A stretch of DNA of 64,000 bases from Gordius sp. MW1 (Eukaryota > Nematomorpha > Gordioida > Gordea > Gordiidae), in the NCBI GenBank assembly GCA_964036665.1, contig OZ038530.1, positions 6,586,501 through 6,650,500 of the forward strand, written 5' to 3'. The notes under the pieces are model-generated. The model was not told the DNA's origin, made no database searches, and worked only from the letters and a program-made list of their open reading frames with translations. Each line of letters opens with the position of its first letter. The stretch's first letter is position 1. Positions 1 to 10,949 of the stretch are shown here, in pieces. The translations under genes and the position numbers were made by a program.

Positions 1-1064
1 GAATATATTTAAACAATCAGGTTTTACTCATATATAATTTGTTTTTTTTAATATGGCTTACATTTAGGAATAATGAATTAACTTCTATTGATATAATATT
101 TTGTTTGATAAGATAAGCATGTGTTACAAATTAATTGACTATTACAGAATTTATTTCGATATTTAACCAGCCTTCATATCCAAGGGCGCGTGTTATGAGA
201 TTAATTTTGTAATCTGATACAACAGAAACAGATTGACAATTTAGAAAGATCAACTTTGATACAAACAAACAAGATTATTTTTAGTAAACACTGGCTTAGA
301 AAGACCAAATTGTTGACCACCCCCTTCCCTCCATCTAAATCAAAAAATGCAATTTAATAAGGAAATAACATTAGGAATTTCGTAATTAAAATATTAATCT
401 TCCAATTGCTAGCCAATTTTTTTCAATTAATTTAATCTTTTTACTTTCTTATTATAGGATAATAAGCAAAAGCGATTATTGTTCAACAAGTTAATGAAAT
501 CATCACCTCTTATTAATTTTAATTTAAATAAATTAAGCAGGGCGTAGCTAGCATTTTTCCCTTGGGGTGGGGACGAAATTTTATATGATAGAAGTGGGAT
601 TGGTTAAGGTTTGCACGGGTTCGAGCCTAAAGTTTTGTAAAAAGCGATGTTTATTCATTTTTATAAAGAATCGTTCAAATTATTGATTTACTCAAAATTT
701 GTGGCATCAATTATTTGTTGAAGCTGATACATAAATTTTTTGATTAAAATGAATATACCACACTTTTTTCTTCTATTCGGGTCGAGTTGGGGTTGAAAAG
801 TTTAAAATGCTTTTGGGTCAAGCTTAAGTTGGAAAATTGAAATCCTCTTGGGTCGGGTTAAGGCTGAAAAAGTGACTCTGCAGGCCTCTAGAACTATGGC
901 TAAAAATTTTTTAGCCATTTGTAAAACTCAATGGTCAGCTATTCTTTTGTGTCTTTTAAACTTCGTTTGAACTCGAACCTTTTTAAGTCCATAAAAATAT
1001 TATTCCAAATAATAGATCTTCTCCCTATCGTTTACCTTCGACTTACAACATGAGCAAGCAAAAT
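1..1064. other. AT-rich intergenic sequence without a recognisable gene
   Basis: I see no convincing exon or long reading frame here. Around 540-555 there is a short GGGCGTAGCTAGC motif resembling the ends of the CATGGGCG MITE family found elsewhere in the window. Between about 600 and 895 a GGGTCGGGTT-rich stretch ending in CTCTGCAGGCCTCTAGA resembles a decayed hAT-type MITE, but no target-site duplication can be read. Confidence 0.5.
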
Positions 1065-1300
1065 TAGAAACCGGCAACGAGCCTTTTTAGGTCAATCAGC
1101 CAGCCCGTTATAATTATTTTAACATGGACTCGTTAAAATAATAAATGATAGGCCCGGGGCCAGGACGGTAATTTTTGCTTGAGCCCGGCCCATTATTTTG
1201 CTTTGTTGTAATTTTTTTTATATATGTTACAAATGCTAATAATGATCATGTAAATTTATCACTGATTTATAAATTAAATTAGCTTACCTTAATCTAATGT
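1065..1300 (-). mobile_element. Decayed 3' end of a hAT element (same family as 51826-52115)
   Basis: The block starts TAGAAACCGGCAACGAGCC and has GC-rich subterminal GGCCCGGG motifs. It then matches, with many changes, the block at 51826-52115, including an ATGATAGGCCC motif and a reverse-strand LHDHY-stop like the C-terminal end of hAT transposase (LHDNY-stop in the hAT at 14466-17546). The other end of the element is not visible; the gypsy insertion at 1803 may lie inside or just beyond it. Inferred from similarity between copies in this window. Confidence 0.5.
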
Positions 1301-1802
1301 TTATAGATATATAACGGTTATGATTGGAGTTGGAGCACGTCTATAGTATATAATTAACACTTTATATGATCGTTGAGATATTAATGAATGAATGAGTAAG
1401 GAGAGAAATATATTTTTATTTTCAATGTTGATTTAATAAACATTACATATTATAACATTCTAGAAACACACATTTGTTTATACATTATATTACACTAAAA
1501 CTTAAATGATTATAACGAGCTTTCAGCAGGCCTTACTTAGGGCCCGTCTTAATATACGATTCAACTTCAAAGCGCCATATTTTTGTTGGTCTAAATATGC
1601 GATATACATGTCGTGGAATCAACAATTTTAGTTTAGTTACCAGATAAATATGCATTAATAAGCGTAATTAAAGGATAAATATTTGTTTTATGAGCAAAAA
1701 CACAAATATATAACATAAATGAAGTGACGCTAGTATTAAGACGCGGCTATTTTTAACATGCATTCCCTTTTTTAATCTAGATTCAAAATCGCGTATTAAG
1801 AC

Positions 1803-2061
1803 TGTAATGATTGTTAGGTAGTTGTTTATTTTCTGTATTTTCACACGCGCGATAATAATGCAAATGAAATATTAATAAACAAATATTGATATTAGCGATG
1901 AATGTTATTTGAGATATTAGCGATGAATGTTATTTGAGCGATAAGATGAATTTTATGATGACGGAAGGAATTGTTCATGGATGGATGATTTTTAATCGAC
2001 AAGTAAAAGTGAAGTGAATGTCCGTTCGCTACTTTATCTCGCCAATGTCTAAAACGCCACA
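1803..2061 (-). repeat. 3' LTR of the gypsy element
   Basis: This 259-bp copy is TG...CA bounded on the plus strand and matches 6087-6345 almost exactly. It contains a direct repeat of GATATTAGCGATGAATGTTA. As the element reads on the minus strand, this is its 3' LTR. The flank AGAC at 1799-1802 is the target duplication. Confidence 0.93.
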
Positions 2062-2063
2062 AT

Positions 2064-2074
2064 ACTCCCCTTCC
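2064..2074 (-). promoter_or_regulatory. Polypurine tract of the gypsy element
   Basis: Read on the minus strand this is GGAAGGGGAGT, just upstream of the 3' LTR. It is the expected place and composition for the plus-strand DNA primer of an LTR retroelement. Confidence 0.75.
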
Positions 2075-2120
2075 AGATATATTTAAAGTTTTAAATATGT
2101 CGATAAGAGTTGGCTAAAAA

Positions 2121-4122
2121 CTATGTGATGTATAGGTTTTTCGGCCAATGGACCTTTCTGCCTTTTCTAGTTATTTTGGTTGGTTCTTCTGCTTCTTGTG
2201 TCGGTGCCTCAGCTTGCGTTTCGTCGGCGGTCTGAAAGGGTGGTTCCTCTCTGCTTCGATGGCAGGGTTTTAATCTGTCTATCGAGACAGAATCTCTTTT
2301 ACCATTTTTTTCAATGACGAAGTATTTTGGTTCACGTTTCAATACTTTGTAAGGACCGTCATACGTTGGAGAGAGTGGCTTACTGACGGCGTCGTGTCTG
2401 ACGAACACGTGGGTTGCTTCGAACAGGTAGCTGCTAACTTGTTCTTTTGTTGTAGCATGGTGTTTTGGTATGGGGTAAGGAATTTTTGCCATGGTCCTCC
2501 TGAGCTTGTCAACGAAATGATGTTGTAATGGGTTAGGTTCGGTTTTTAGGACGTAGTCTCCTGGTAGTCGTAAGGTCGTACCGTACACCAATTCTGCTGT
2601 TGTTGCTCCTATGTCTTCTTTGATAGTTGAACGTAATCCTAATAATATCAATGGTAAAATTTCGTTCCACTTAGTCTCCCCGGCGGCTTTTAACGACTCT
2701 TTAAGTTGTCTATGGAATCGTTCGACGAGTCCGTTTGCGGCGGGATGGTAGGCGGTTGTTTTAATATGTGTGCAACCTAAGAGATTGGAGAGTTCTCGGA
2801 AGAGAGATGATTGGAACTGTGATCCTCTATCGGTGGTAATGGTATGTGGCACACCGAAGTTCGCAATCCAGTGTTCTATCAGCTTTTTTGCGATAACCTC
2901 CGTGGATGTATCATTCAAAGGAATAGCCATGGGCCATCTGGTGAATCGGTCCACTGCTGTTAACATATGCGTATATCCGTTTGATGGTGGTAGTGGCCCT
3001 ACCAAGTCTATGTGGATGTGGGCAAAACGGGCGTCGGGTTTAGCGAATGTTCCGGGTACTGTAACGGTGTGTCGAAATACCTTGCATCGTTGGCACCTTT
3101 CACAAGTTCTTGCCCATCTCACAACGTCTTTGTTTATTGACGGCCAGACTACCCGATTTGTAATTAGTTTCACAGTGGCGCGTATACCTGGGTGTGATAT
3201 AGTGTGGAAATGGTCGAAAACTATTTTTCTGAGTGTTTCTGGAATTACCGGTCGTGGTTTGGCGGTTGAGAGATCGCAAAGGATTTTTCGCTCTGATCCT
3301 GGAATTGGTACTAACTGCAATTTCAAAGATGATGAATCCTTTAAGTTTCTCAGGGTTTCGTCATTTATTTGTTGTCTACTAATCTCTTCTAGATCGGGCA
3401 TTTCTGGTAACCTGATAGAATCTACCTCCGTCCGAGAGAGCGCGTCTGCAACTGTATTACTTTCACCTTTGATGTACCGAATATCAGTTGTAAATTGCGA
3501 TATTAGGTCCAATTGTCTCGTTTCTCTAGGTGAATACTGGTCAGGTTTGGCGTTAAAGGCGTAAATTAGTGGTTTGTGGTCCGTATACACGGAGAAACTT
3601 CGACCTTCTAAAAAGTGGCGAAAGTGCTTAATAGCTAAATAAATTGCAAGAAGCTCCCGGCCGAAAGTGCTATATCGCGTTTGCGTTGGTTGCAGCTTGA
3701 CCGAATAAAATGATATTGGTTTTACCTGGTCCGAAATTACCTGCTCCAATACTGCTCCGACTGCTGTGTCCGATGCGTCTGTAGTCAACCTTATTTCTGT
3801 TCGTGGATCTGTATCTAAGAAACTAAGTGCGGTAAAATCTGCTAAAGCTGATTTTGCTTTTTCGAACGCTTTTATCTGGTCGTCGTTGAAAGTTAGAGAT
3901 TTTTTTGGTTTCTTTAACACGTCCGTTAAAGGTTGAAGGGTACGGGAAATTCCGGGTAGGAATCTACGATAAAAATTTATCATCCCCAAGAATCTGCGAA
4001 GCTTCTTTGTGGAGTCCGGTAGTGGAAATTCGCGGATAGCGTCGACCTTATCCATTAGTGGAGTGATGCCAGTTTTTGATATATGATGTCCCAGAAACTC
4101 GAGTTCGTGAGTTCCACTTGCA
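2121..4122 (-). pseudogene. pol: Gypsy pol, 3' part: RNase H, integrase, C-terminal tail
   Basis: The frame opens about 20 codons before the methionine at 4055 and runs to a stop at 2121. In order it shows the last part of RT, RNase H (TDASDTAVGAVLEQ and later DALSR), an HHCC integrase zinc finger (H and H near HFHTISHPG, then CERCQRC), and the integrase core. The core shows HIDLVGP, TTDRGSQFQS and NGLVERFHRQLKESL, supplying the D, D, E triad. A basic tail ends the protein. The 5' part of pol (4048-5229) is in another frame, so this copy carries a single frameshift near 4110-4125. The domain order fits Ty3/gypsy. The plus-strand frame at 2770-3564 is its antisense shadow. Confidence 0.9.
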
Positions 4123-5229
4123 TTTTAAAGGACTTATTCGGAGGTCAAAGTCCTGTAGTCGTTGTAAAACGGTCCTTAAGTGATTTTCGTGTTCTTTTTC
4201 CGAGGTGCTAGCTATAAGTATATCGTCGATATAAGCGTAGGCATAGTCGAGCCCTCTTAACACTTCATCTATGAACCGTTGAAATGTCTGAGCCGCGTTT
4301 CTTAGACCAAAGGGCATTCTAGTGAATTCGTATAAACCAAATGGCGTTGTCACGGCTGTTTTGCTGATGTCACCTGCTGCAATTGGAATGTTGTGATATG
4401 CTCTTACCAGGTCGAGCTTGGAAAATATTGTTTTGTTGTGGAGGTTGGCGGAAAAATCATGTATGTGGGGAATGGGATACCGATCAGGCAATGTGACTTT
4501 GTTCAGCCCGCGATAGTCCCCACACGGTCTCCAGTCGCCTGACTTTTTGGCAGCCAGATGTAATGGGGATGCCCAATTACTTTTTGACTCTCTGATGATC
4601 CCAAGTTCCAGCATATATTCGAACTCTTTCTTGGCTGAACTTAATTTATCGGGCGCCAATCGTCTGGGGCGTGAGTGCTGTGCTGGGCCTTTTGTCAGAA
4701 TGTGGTGGAGCACATCATGGGGTGGAATCTGTCGGTTGAAGTTTAGAGGGGATATGAGTGATGGAAATTCGTGCAGAATTGCATCGAATTTTGTGCTGTG
4801 ATTGCTGAGTGCTACACGGATGCCGAACGTCTGGTGTGGTGAGGATGTTCCTCTCGACGATAATTGTGTGGTGCTGTCTATAAGTCGTTTATTGTTGATG
4901 TCCACAACTAACTTATAGTGGTGCAGTAAGTCAGCTCCAATTATAGGGGTGTGTACGTTTGCGACTAAAAATACCCATTTGAATTCCCGTCGCAAACCAA
5001 GGTCTAAACCCAATACGACTTGTCCGTATGTGTGTATGCTGGTTTGGTTAGCCGCTTGTAGAGTTGGGCCATGCGGGATCAATGGATGTTTGGGAGGGGG
5101 TGGGATTACGCTAACTTCAGCGCCTGTGTCGACGAGATATTTTCGTTGGGTGGACCGGTCGAATAAATAGAATAGGCGGCTGAAAGTACGGCCGTTTCCC
5201 ATTGTCGCCCATATGGGACGGCCCGTCAG
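4048..5229 (-). pseudogene. pol: Gypsy pol, 5' part: protease and reverse transcriptase
   Basis: This frame is reached from gag by a likely -1 shift at 5229-5235; its first methionine is at 5202. The protease active site is [13 protein letters not shown] follows, with [35 protein letters not shown] and the catalytic [11 protein letters not shown]. The protein loses homology near KCKW and ends out of frame at 4048, where the correct frame continues as the 3' part of pol. One missing or extra base explains the break. Apart from it the RT appears intact, in agreement with the near-identical LTRs. Confidence 0.9.
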
Positions 5230-6068
5230 TTTTTTTGTTGGGAGTTGGTGTTAAAATTGCATGGCTGCATGCACTTCCTGGCTTCCTTTCCAAATTTATA
5301 ATGGTACCAACATGTGTCAGTTGGGCGTTGTCTGGATGATGACCTAGATCTGCATGACCTTCTCCATGTCGTCCTACTGTCGTTGGGATTGCCTGTTAAT
5401 TGATTTACTCTGAGTTCTAATTGTGACACAGCTTTGATCAGTTCCTGCATTTCGTTTGTTTGAGTATTGGGAATAGGAATATTGGGAGTAGGGTTATTTG
5501 GAGGGAGGTTATAGGGAGTAGCTACTGATGCTAAGCTACTGACTCTGAACGTTTCGTGAATCCTATCAGCGACTTCTGCTATACGATCAAGTGATTGGTC
5601 ATCTCCCATTGTAGCCAAGATGCTTACCACATGTTGGGGTAGCTTATCCATCCAGAGGCTTTTTAAAATCTTTTCGTCCATCACATTATTACCTAAACGA
5701 GATTTTAAGTATCTTACCAATTGGGACGGGGTGCGGTCTCCTAGGAATATCGAAGAGAATAAATTCCTTATCCTTTTTTCATCACTGTCTCCTAGTCTTT
5801 TTACGATTGCTTCCTTCAGTTTGTCGTAAGGGGTAATTTCAGGAACCGTGACTATGAGGTCTGCCACCTCTTCCGCGACTTCTGGGGGTAGTGATTCGAC
5901 TAGGTAGGAATACTTAGTCTTCTGCGAGGATATGTTGCGTGTGTGAAACACGGCTTCTACCTGTGACAACCATATGCGAATATTTTTAGAATGGAATTCA
6001 GGAATTCTCACATGAACTGCGCTTTCTCTTGGTTCATTAGAGTCTGGAATTGTTGAGTTTGTTTCCAT
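5226..6068 (-). CDS. gag: Gypsy gag polyprotein
   Basis: About 280 residues. I start it at the ATG at 6066-6068 (METNST), because the upstream methionine at 6128 lies inside the LTR. That ATG directly abuts the primer-binding site, so there is almost no leader after the LTR. The middle carries the capsid-like segment typical of gypsy Gag ([30 protein letters not shown]). The C-terminus is arginine-rich ([17 protein letters not shown]) and followed by [18 protein letters not shown]. This is a C-X2-H-X9-C-X3-C box rather than the usual CCHC knuckle, as I recall for CsRn1-type elements. It ends at a TGA right after a slippery heptamer. Confidence 0.85.
   Translation of the reverse strand: METNSTIPDSNEPRESAVHVRIPEFHSKNIRIWLSQVEAVFHTRNISSQKTKYSYLVESLPPEVAEEVADLIVTVPEITPYDKLKEAIVKRLGDSDEKRIRNLFSSIFLGDRTPSQLVRYLKSRLGNNVMDEKILKSLWMDKLPQHVVSILATMGDDQSLDRIAEVADRIHETFRVSSLASVATPYNLPPNNPTPNIPIPNTQTNEMQELIKAVSQLELRVNQLTGNPNDSRTTWRRSCRSRSSSRQRPTDTCWYHYKFGKEARKCMQPCNFNTNSQQKN
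5229..5235 (-). promoter_or_regulatory. -1 ribosomal frameshift heptamer A AAA AAC between gag and pol
   Basis: On the minus strand the end of gag reads CAA CAA AAA AAC TGA. The heptamer A AAA AAC is in the correct phase for -1 slippage and lies directly before the gag stop. After the shift the frame continues AAA AAA CTG ACG and joins the protease frame without a stop. This is a textbook X XXY YYZ site; whether a downstream pseudoknot exists was not tested. Confidence 0.8.
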
Positions 6069-6085
6069 CACGTCGCAGGTCACCA
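6068..6085 (-). promoter_or_regulatory. Primer-binding site of the gypsy element
   Basis: One base after the 5' LTR the minus strand reads TGGTGACCTGCGACGTGA. TGG is the complement of the universal tRNA CCA end. The sequence resembles the tRNA-Trp-type PBS that I recall for CsRn1-like elements. The tRNA identity is an inference. Its last base is the A of the gag ATG. Confidence 0.7.
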
Positions 6086-6086
6086 A

Positions 6087-6345
6087 TATAATGATTGTTA
6101 GGTGGTTGTTTATTTTCTGTATTTTCACACGCGCGATAATAATGCAAATGAAATATTAATAAACAAATATTGATATTAGCGATGAATGTTATTTGAGATA
6201 TTAGCGATGAATGTTATTTGAGCGATAAGATGAATTTTATGATGACGGAAGGAATTGTTCATGGATGGATGATTTTTAATCGACAAGTAAAAGTGAAGTG
6301 AATGTCCGTTCGCTACTTTATCTCGCCAATGTCTAAAACGCCACA
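6087..6345 (-). repeat. 5' LTR of the gypsy element
   Basis: A 259-bp partner of 1803-2061 with two visible differences, both near the inner edge. It should hold the promoter of the element, but I see no clear TATA box in element orientation that I would annotate. The flank AGAC at 6346-6349 is the target duplication. Confidence 0.92.
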
Positions 6346-6539
6346 AGACGCACCCTTACTTATATCTGGGCCCCGCTCGAGCCAGCTGAGTAAACCCGTC
6401 CATAAAAAATAACATTACAATGAAAAATATGTAGTATAAATAAAAAATATATATGTGTGTTTTTTAATTATCTGAATTATAATTCCAAAGTGTAGAGAAC
6501 ATGTTTTTTTATCTAATTAAAATAGTTTTTATAAAAATA

Positions 6540-8131
6540 CTAGCTGTGCCCGGCCAAGCGTTGCTTTGGCTCAGACCTTAAGTGGTTAATTAAGTATAAG
6601 CTATTAATAAGACTTATCTAAAATGGGGTCATATATGAAATAATTTATAATGTGAAAGGTCCGAATGATTTATGAACCCACTGTTTTTAGTATATATTTA
6701 TATAATAAGACAAACCAAATGCAAATTCTGTTTTAGTCATTAAATCCGACTAAAATTAAATGTTTTTGAAAAAATTGCTTATTTGCTGTTACTTATTATA
6801 CAATAATACCACTATTTTATTTTTCTAGTTAGCTGATTTATTTGAAATACAATTTTCTTTAATATAATAAAATAATTAATTGAAGGATGGATAATTATTA
6901 AAAATATGCTTCTATGATCGACCACGTGATAATAATGACAAAAACTGCATAATTTAAATTTTATTTATTTAATTTAAATAGTCTGTTAAACCCCAATAAT
7001 TTTAACCGTATACTGTAACATTTTTATTATACTTTTAAATATCTAATTCGAGAAAACTTCAGCTTTGTATGTATGACTTCATTATTGTTTATGCTGCTAT
7101 GAATGAAACTGGACGGGAAATGTCAGATATTTTTAAAACAAAAAGGTATTTTAGGAATCTGAAAAAGCTATTTTACCCCTGGCCTATCTGGGCATCTACG
7201 GCTAAATTTTCGCTCGAATCGGATCTGAAGTTTCAAAATTTAGCCCTTTTTTAAAACCAAAAGGCCGAGAAATGTCCGATATTTTTAAAACTAAAGGGAA
7301 TTATAGCAATCTGAAAAAGCTATTTTACACCTGGCCGCCCTGAGAACCTACGGGTAAAGTTTCGCGCGAATCGGGCCGGTAGTTTCAGAATTTATTCTCA
7401 TTTAAATATCTCATTTAATAAAAATTAATGATAAATAAATAATGACATTTATATATAAATAGCATTTACTCAGAATAATCAACGTTGGACTATTTTATAT
7501 TACATTTAAATTATATATACTTTCATCTTTCTCATTTAAAATATCTCATTTAATGATAATGAGAAAAATTCATCTTCTTCACCTATATCTTTTCGCAAAT
7601 AATCTATAATTTTATTTATTTCAGGTTAATTCATAAATTTTATGTTGTCACCGTTAAGAAAAGGTGACGTTTAAGAAATTTAATTCATAAATTTTATGTT
7701 GTCTTGTCACCGTCAAGAAAAGATGACGTTTAAGAAATTTAATTCATATATATTGTCACCGTTAAGAAAAGATGACGTTTAAGAAATTTAATTCATAAAT
7801 TTTATGTTGTCACCGTTAAGAAAGATTACGTTTTACAAACTACTATAAGTGATACACTTTTACTACAGAACTGTCTGTATATTCAAATTTTCAACGAACG
7901 CGAGGAGGTGCGTTTGATTGACATTTTATTGAACGTCAAAACGCATAAAACCCAATATCTCAAAAACTAAAAGGAATTTTAGTATTCTAAAAAAGCTATT
8001 TTACCCCTGGCCGCCCTGGGAACCTAGGGGTAAATTTTCGCGCGAATCGGATCGGTAGTTTCAGAATTTAGCCCTTACATACATAAATATATACATACAT
8101 ATATACATACACTTTACTTTATATATATAGA
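6540..8131 (-). mobile_element. Non-autonomous Helitron 1
   Basis: On the minus strand the element begins A^TCTATATATATAAAG (8131) and ends with a hairpin, a short GC-rich spacer and CTAG^T (6540). The hairpin is GCCAA-AGCAACGC-TTGGC followed by CGGGCACAG-CTAG. TC start, terminal hairpin, CTRR end and insertion between A and T are the Helitron rules. Inside are repeated modules of about 160 bp (at 7110-7250, 7265-7400 and 7955-8075) and no Rep/helicase gene. Its 5' end touches the 3' end of Helitron 2 with no base between. Confidence 0.8.
7620..7830. repeat. Short tandem array, about 55-60-bp units, inside Helitron 1
   Basis: Four units with the shared core TTGTCACCGTTAAGAAAA followed by GTGACGTTTAAGAAATTTAA. 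The units vary slightly in length. No coding content. Confidence 0.8.
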
Positions 8132-8230
8132 CTAGCTGACCCGGCAAACGTTGTTTTGCCCTATTAAAAATATTAAAAAAATAAAAAATTTAAATAAGAA
8201 AAAAACTACCAATTAATATCTATATGTTCT

Positions 8231-10945
8231 ACTTTTTACATTTTTTAAAACTTACATAAACGATGAAAATAAATCCTTTATGCGCCCGCCATCCCTCCTC
8301 TCCACCCCACATTCCTTCGATTGGAAGATCTGGAAAAACATAATTTAGAGGATTTAGATTATCATAGTTTATAAACAGGAGAAATTTTGTATATTTTTAC
8401 ATTTTTTAAAACTTACATAAACGATAAAAATAAATACTTTATGCGCCCGCCATCCCTCCTCTCCACCCCACCGTCCTTCGATTGGAAGATCTGGAAAAAC
8501 ATAATTTAGAGGATTTAAATTATCATAGTTTATAAACAGGAGAAATTTTGTCTATTTTTACATTTTTTAAAACTTACATAAACGATGAAAATAAATCCTT
8601 TATGCGCCCGCCATCCCTCCTCTCCACCCCACCGTCCTTCGATTGGAAGATCTGGAAAAACATAATATTGACAATTTAGATTATCATAATTTATAAACAG
8701 GAGATATTTTGTCTATTTTTACATTTATTGAAACTTACATAAACGATGAAAATAAATCCTTTATGCGCCCGCCATTCCTCCTCTCCACCCCACCGTCCAT
8801 CGATTGGAAGATCTGGAAAAAGATAATTTAGAGGATTTAGATTATCATAGTTTATAAACAGGATAAATTTTGTCTATTTTTACATTTGTTGAAATTTACA
8901 TAAACGATGAAAATAAATCCTTTATGCGCCCGCCATCCCTCCTCTCCACCCCACCGTCCTACGATTGGAAGATCTGGAAAAACATAATTTTGACAATTAA
9001 GATTATCATAGTTTATAAACAGGAGAAATTTTGTCTATTTTTACATTTTATGAAACTTACATAAACGATGAAAATAAATCCTTTATGCGCCCGCCATCCC
9101 TCCTCTCCACCCCACCGTCCTTCGATTGGAAGATCTGGAAAAACATAATATTGACAATTTAGATTATCATAATTTATAAACAGGAGATATTTTGTCTATT
9201 TTTACATTTATTGAAACTTACATAAACGATGAAAATAAATCCTTTATGCGCCCGCCATCCCTCCTCTCCACCCCACCGTCCATCGATTGGAAGATCTGGA
9301 AAAACATAATTTAGAGGATTTAGATTATCATAGTTTATAAACAGGAGAAATTTTGTCTATTTTTACATTTTTTGAAATTTACATAAACGATGAAAATAAA
9401 TCCTTTATGCGCCCGCCATCTCTCCTCTCCACCCCACCGTCCTACGATTGGAAGATCTGGAAAAACATAATTTTGACAATTAAGATTAACATAGTTTATA
9501 AAAAGGAGAAATTTTGTCTATTTTTACATTTTATGAAACTTACATAAACGATTAAAATAAATCCTTTATGCGCCCGCCATCCCTCCTCTCCACCCCACCG
9601 TCCTTCGAATGGAAGATCTGGAAAAACATAATTTAGAGGATTTAGATTATTTTAGTTTATAAACAGGAGAAATTTTGTCTATTTTTACATTTTATGAAAC
9701 TTACATAAACGATGAAAATAAATCCTTTATGCGCCCGCCATCCCTCCTCTCCACCCCACCGTCCTTCGATTGGAAGATCTGGAAAAACATAATTTAGAGG
9801 ATTTAGATTATCATAGTTTATAAACAGGAGAAATTTTGTCTATTTTTACATTTTATGAAACTTACATAAACGATGAAAATAAATCATTTATGCGCCCGCC
9901 ATCCCTCTTCTCCACCCCACCGTCCTTCGATTGGAAGGTCTGGAAAAACATAATTTAGAGGATTTAGATTATCATAGTTTATAAACAGGAGAAATTTTGT
10001 CTATTTTTATATTTTTTAAAACTTACATAAACGATGAAAATAAATCCTTTATGCGCCCGCCATCCCTCTAAGATTATCATAGTTTATAAACAGGAGAAAT
10101 TTTGTCTATTTTTACATTTTATGAAATTTACATAAACGATGAAAATAAATCCTTTATGCGCCCGCCATCCCTCCTCTCCACCCCACCGTCCTTCGATTGG
10201 AAGATCTGGAAAAACATAATTTAGAGGATTTAGATTATCATAGTTTATAAACAGGAGAAATTTTGTCTATTTTTACATTTTATGAAACTTACATAAACGA
10301 TGAAAATAAATCCTTTATGCACCCGCCATCCCTCCTCTCCACCCCACCGTCCTTCGATTGGAAGATCTGGAAAAACATAATTTAGAGGATTTAGATTATC
10401 ATAGTTTATAAGCAGGAGAAATTTTGTCTATTTTTACATTTTATGAAACTTACATAAACGATGAAAATAAATCATTTATGCGCCCACCATCCCTCTTCTC
10501 CACCCCACCGTCCTTCGATTGGAAGGTCTGGAAAAACATAATTTAGAGGATTTAGATTATCATAGTTTATAAACAGGAGAAATTTTGTCTATTTTTACAT
10601 TTTTTAAAACTTACATAAACGATGAAAATAAATCCTTTATGCGCCCGCCATCCCTCCTCTCCACCCCACCGTCCATCGATTGGAAGATCTGGAAAAACAT
10701 AATTTAGAGGATTTAGATTATCATAGTTTATAAATAGGAGAAATTTTGTCTATTTTTAAAACTTACATAAACGATGAAAACAAATCCTTTATGCGCCCGC
10801 CATCCCTCTTCTCCACCCCACCGTCCTTCGATTGGAAGATCTGGAAAAACATAATTTAGAGGATTTAGATTATCATAGTTTATAAACAGGAGAAATTTTG
10901 TCTATTTTTTACATTTTTTGAAACTTACATAAACGATGAAAATAG
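8231..10945. repeat. 161-bp tandem array, about 17 units
   Basis: The units carry a constant core ATGCGCCCGCCATCCCTCCT and a GATTGGAAGATCTGG motif, with a repeat distance of 161-162 bp. One unit near 10069 is truncated and one near 10750 is shortened. The small frames at 8870-9064 and 9353-9547 are just repeat units read in the same frame, not genes. Confidence 0.95.
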
Positions 10946-10949
10946 TTTA

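Larger units (their letters stand above)
1803..6345 (-). mobile_element. Ty3/gypsy LTR retrotransposon, CsRn1-like, nearly complete
   Basis: Two 259-bp LTRs flank gag and pol on the minus strand. A 4-bp target duplication AGAC lies at 1799-1802 and 6346-6349. The two LTRs differ at only two positions that I can see, so the insertion is young. The order is gag, protease, RT, RNase H, integrase, typical of Ty3/gypsy. The primer-binding site starts TGGTGACC and Gag ends in a C-X2-H-X9-C-X3-C box. As I recall, both are marks of the CsRn1 group of animal gypsy elements. One reading-frame break in RT suggests this copy cannot act alone. Confidence 0.93.

Noticed and set aside
2770..3564. 264-codon plus-strand reading frame
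   Set aside because: It is exactly antisense to RNase H/integrase of the gypsy element and has no motif of its own.
8870..9547. Two similar 64-codon frames, looking like a duplicated small gene
   Set aside because: They are the same phase of the 161-bp tandem repeat; other units are stopped or shifted.
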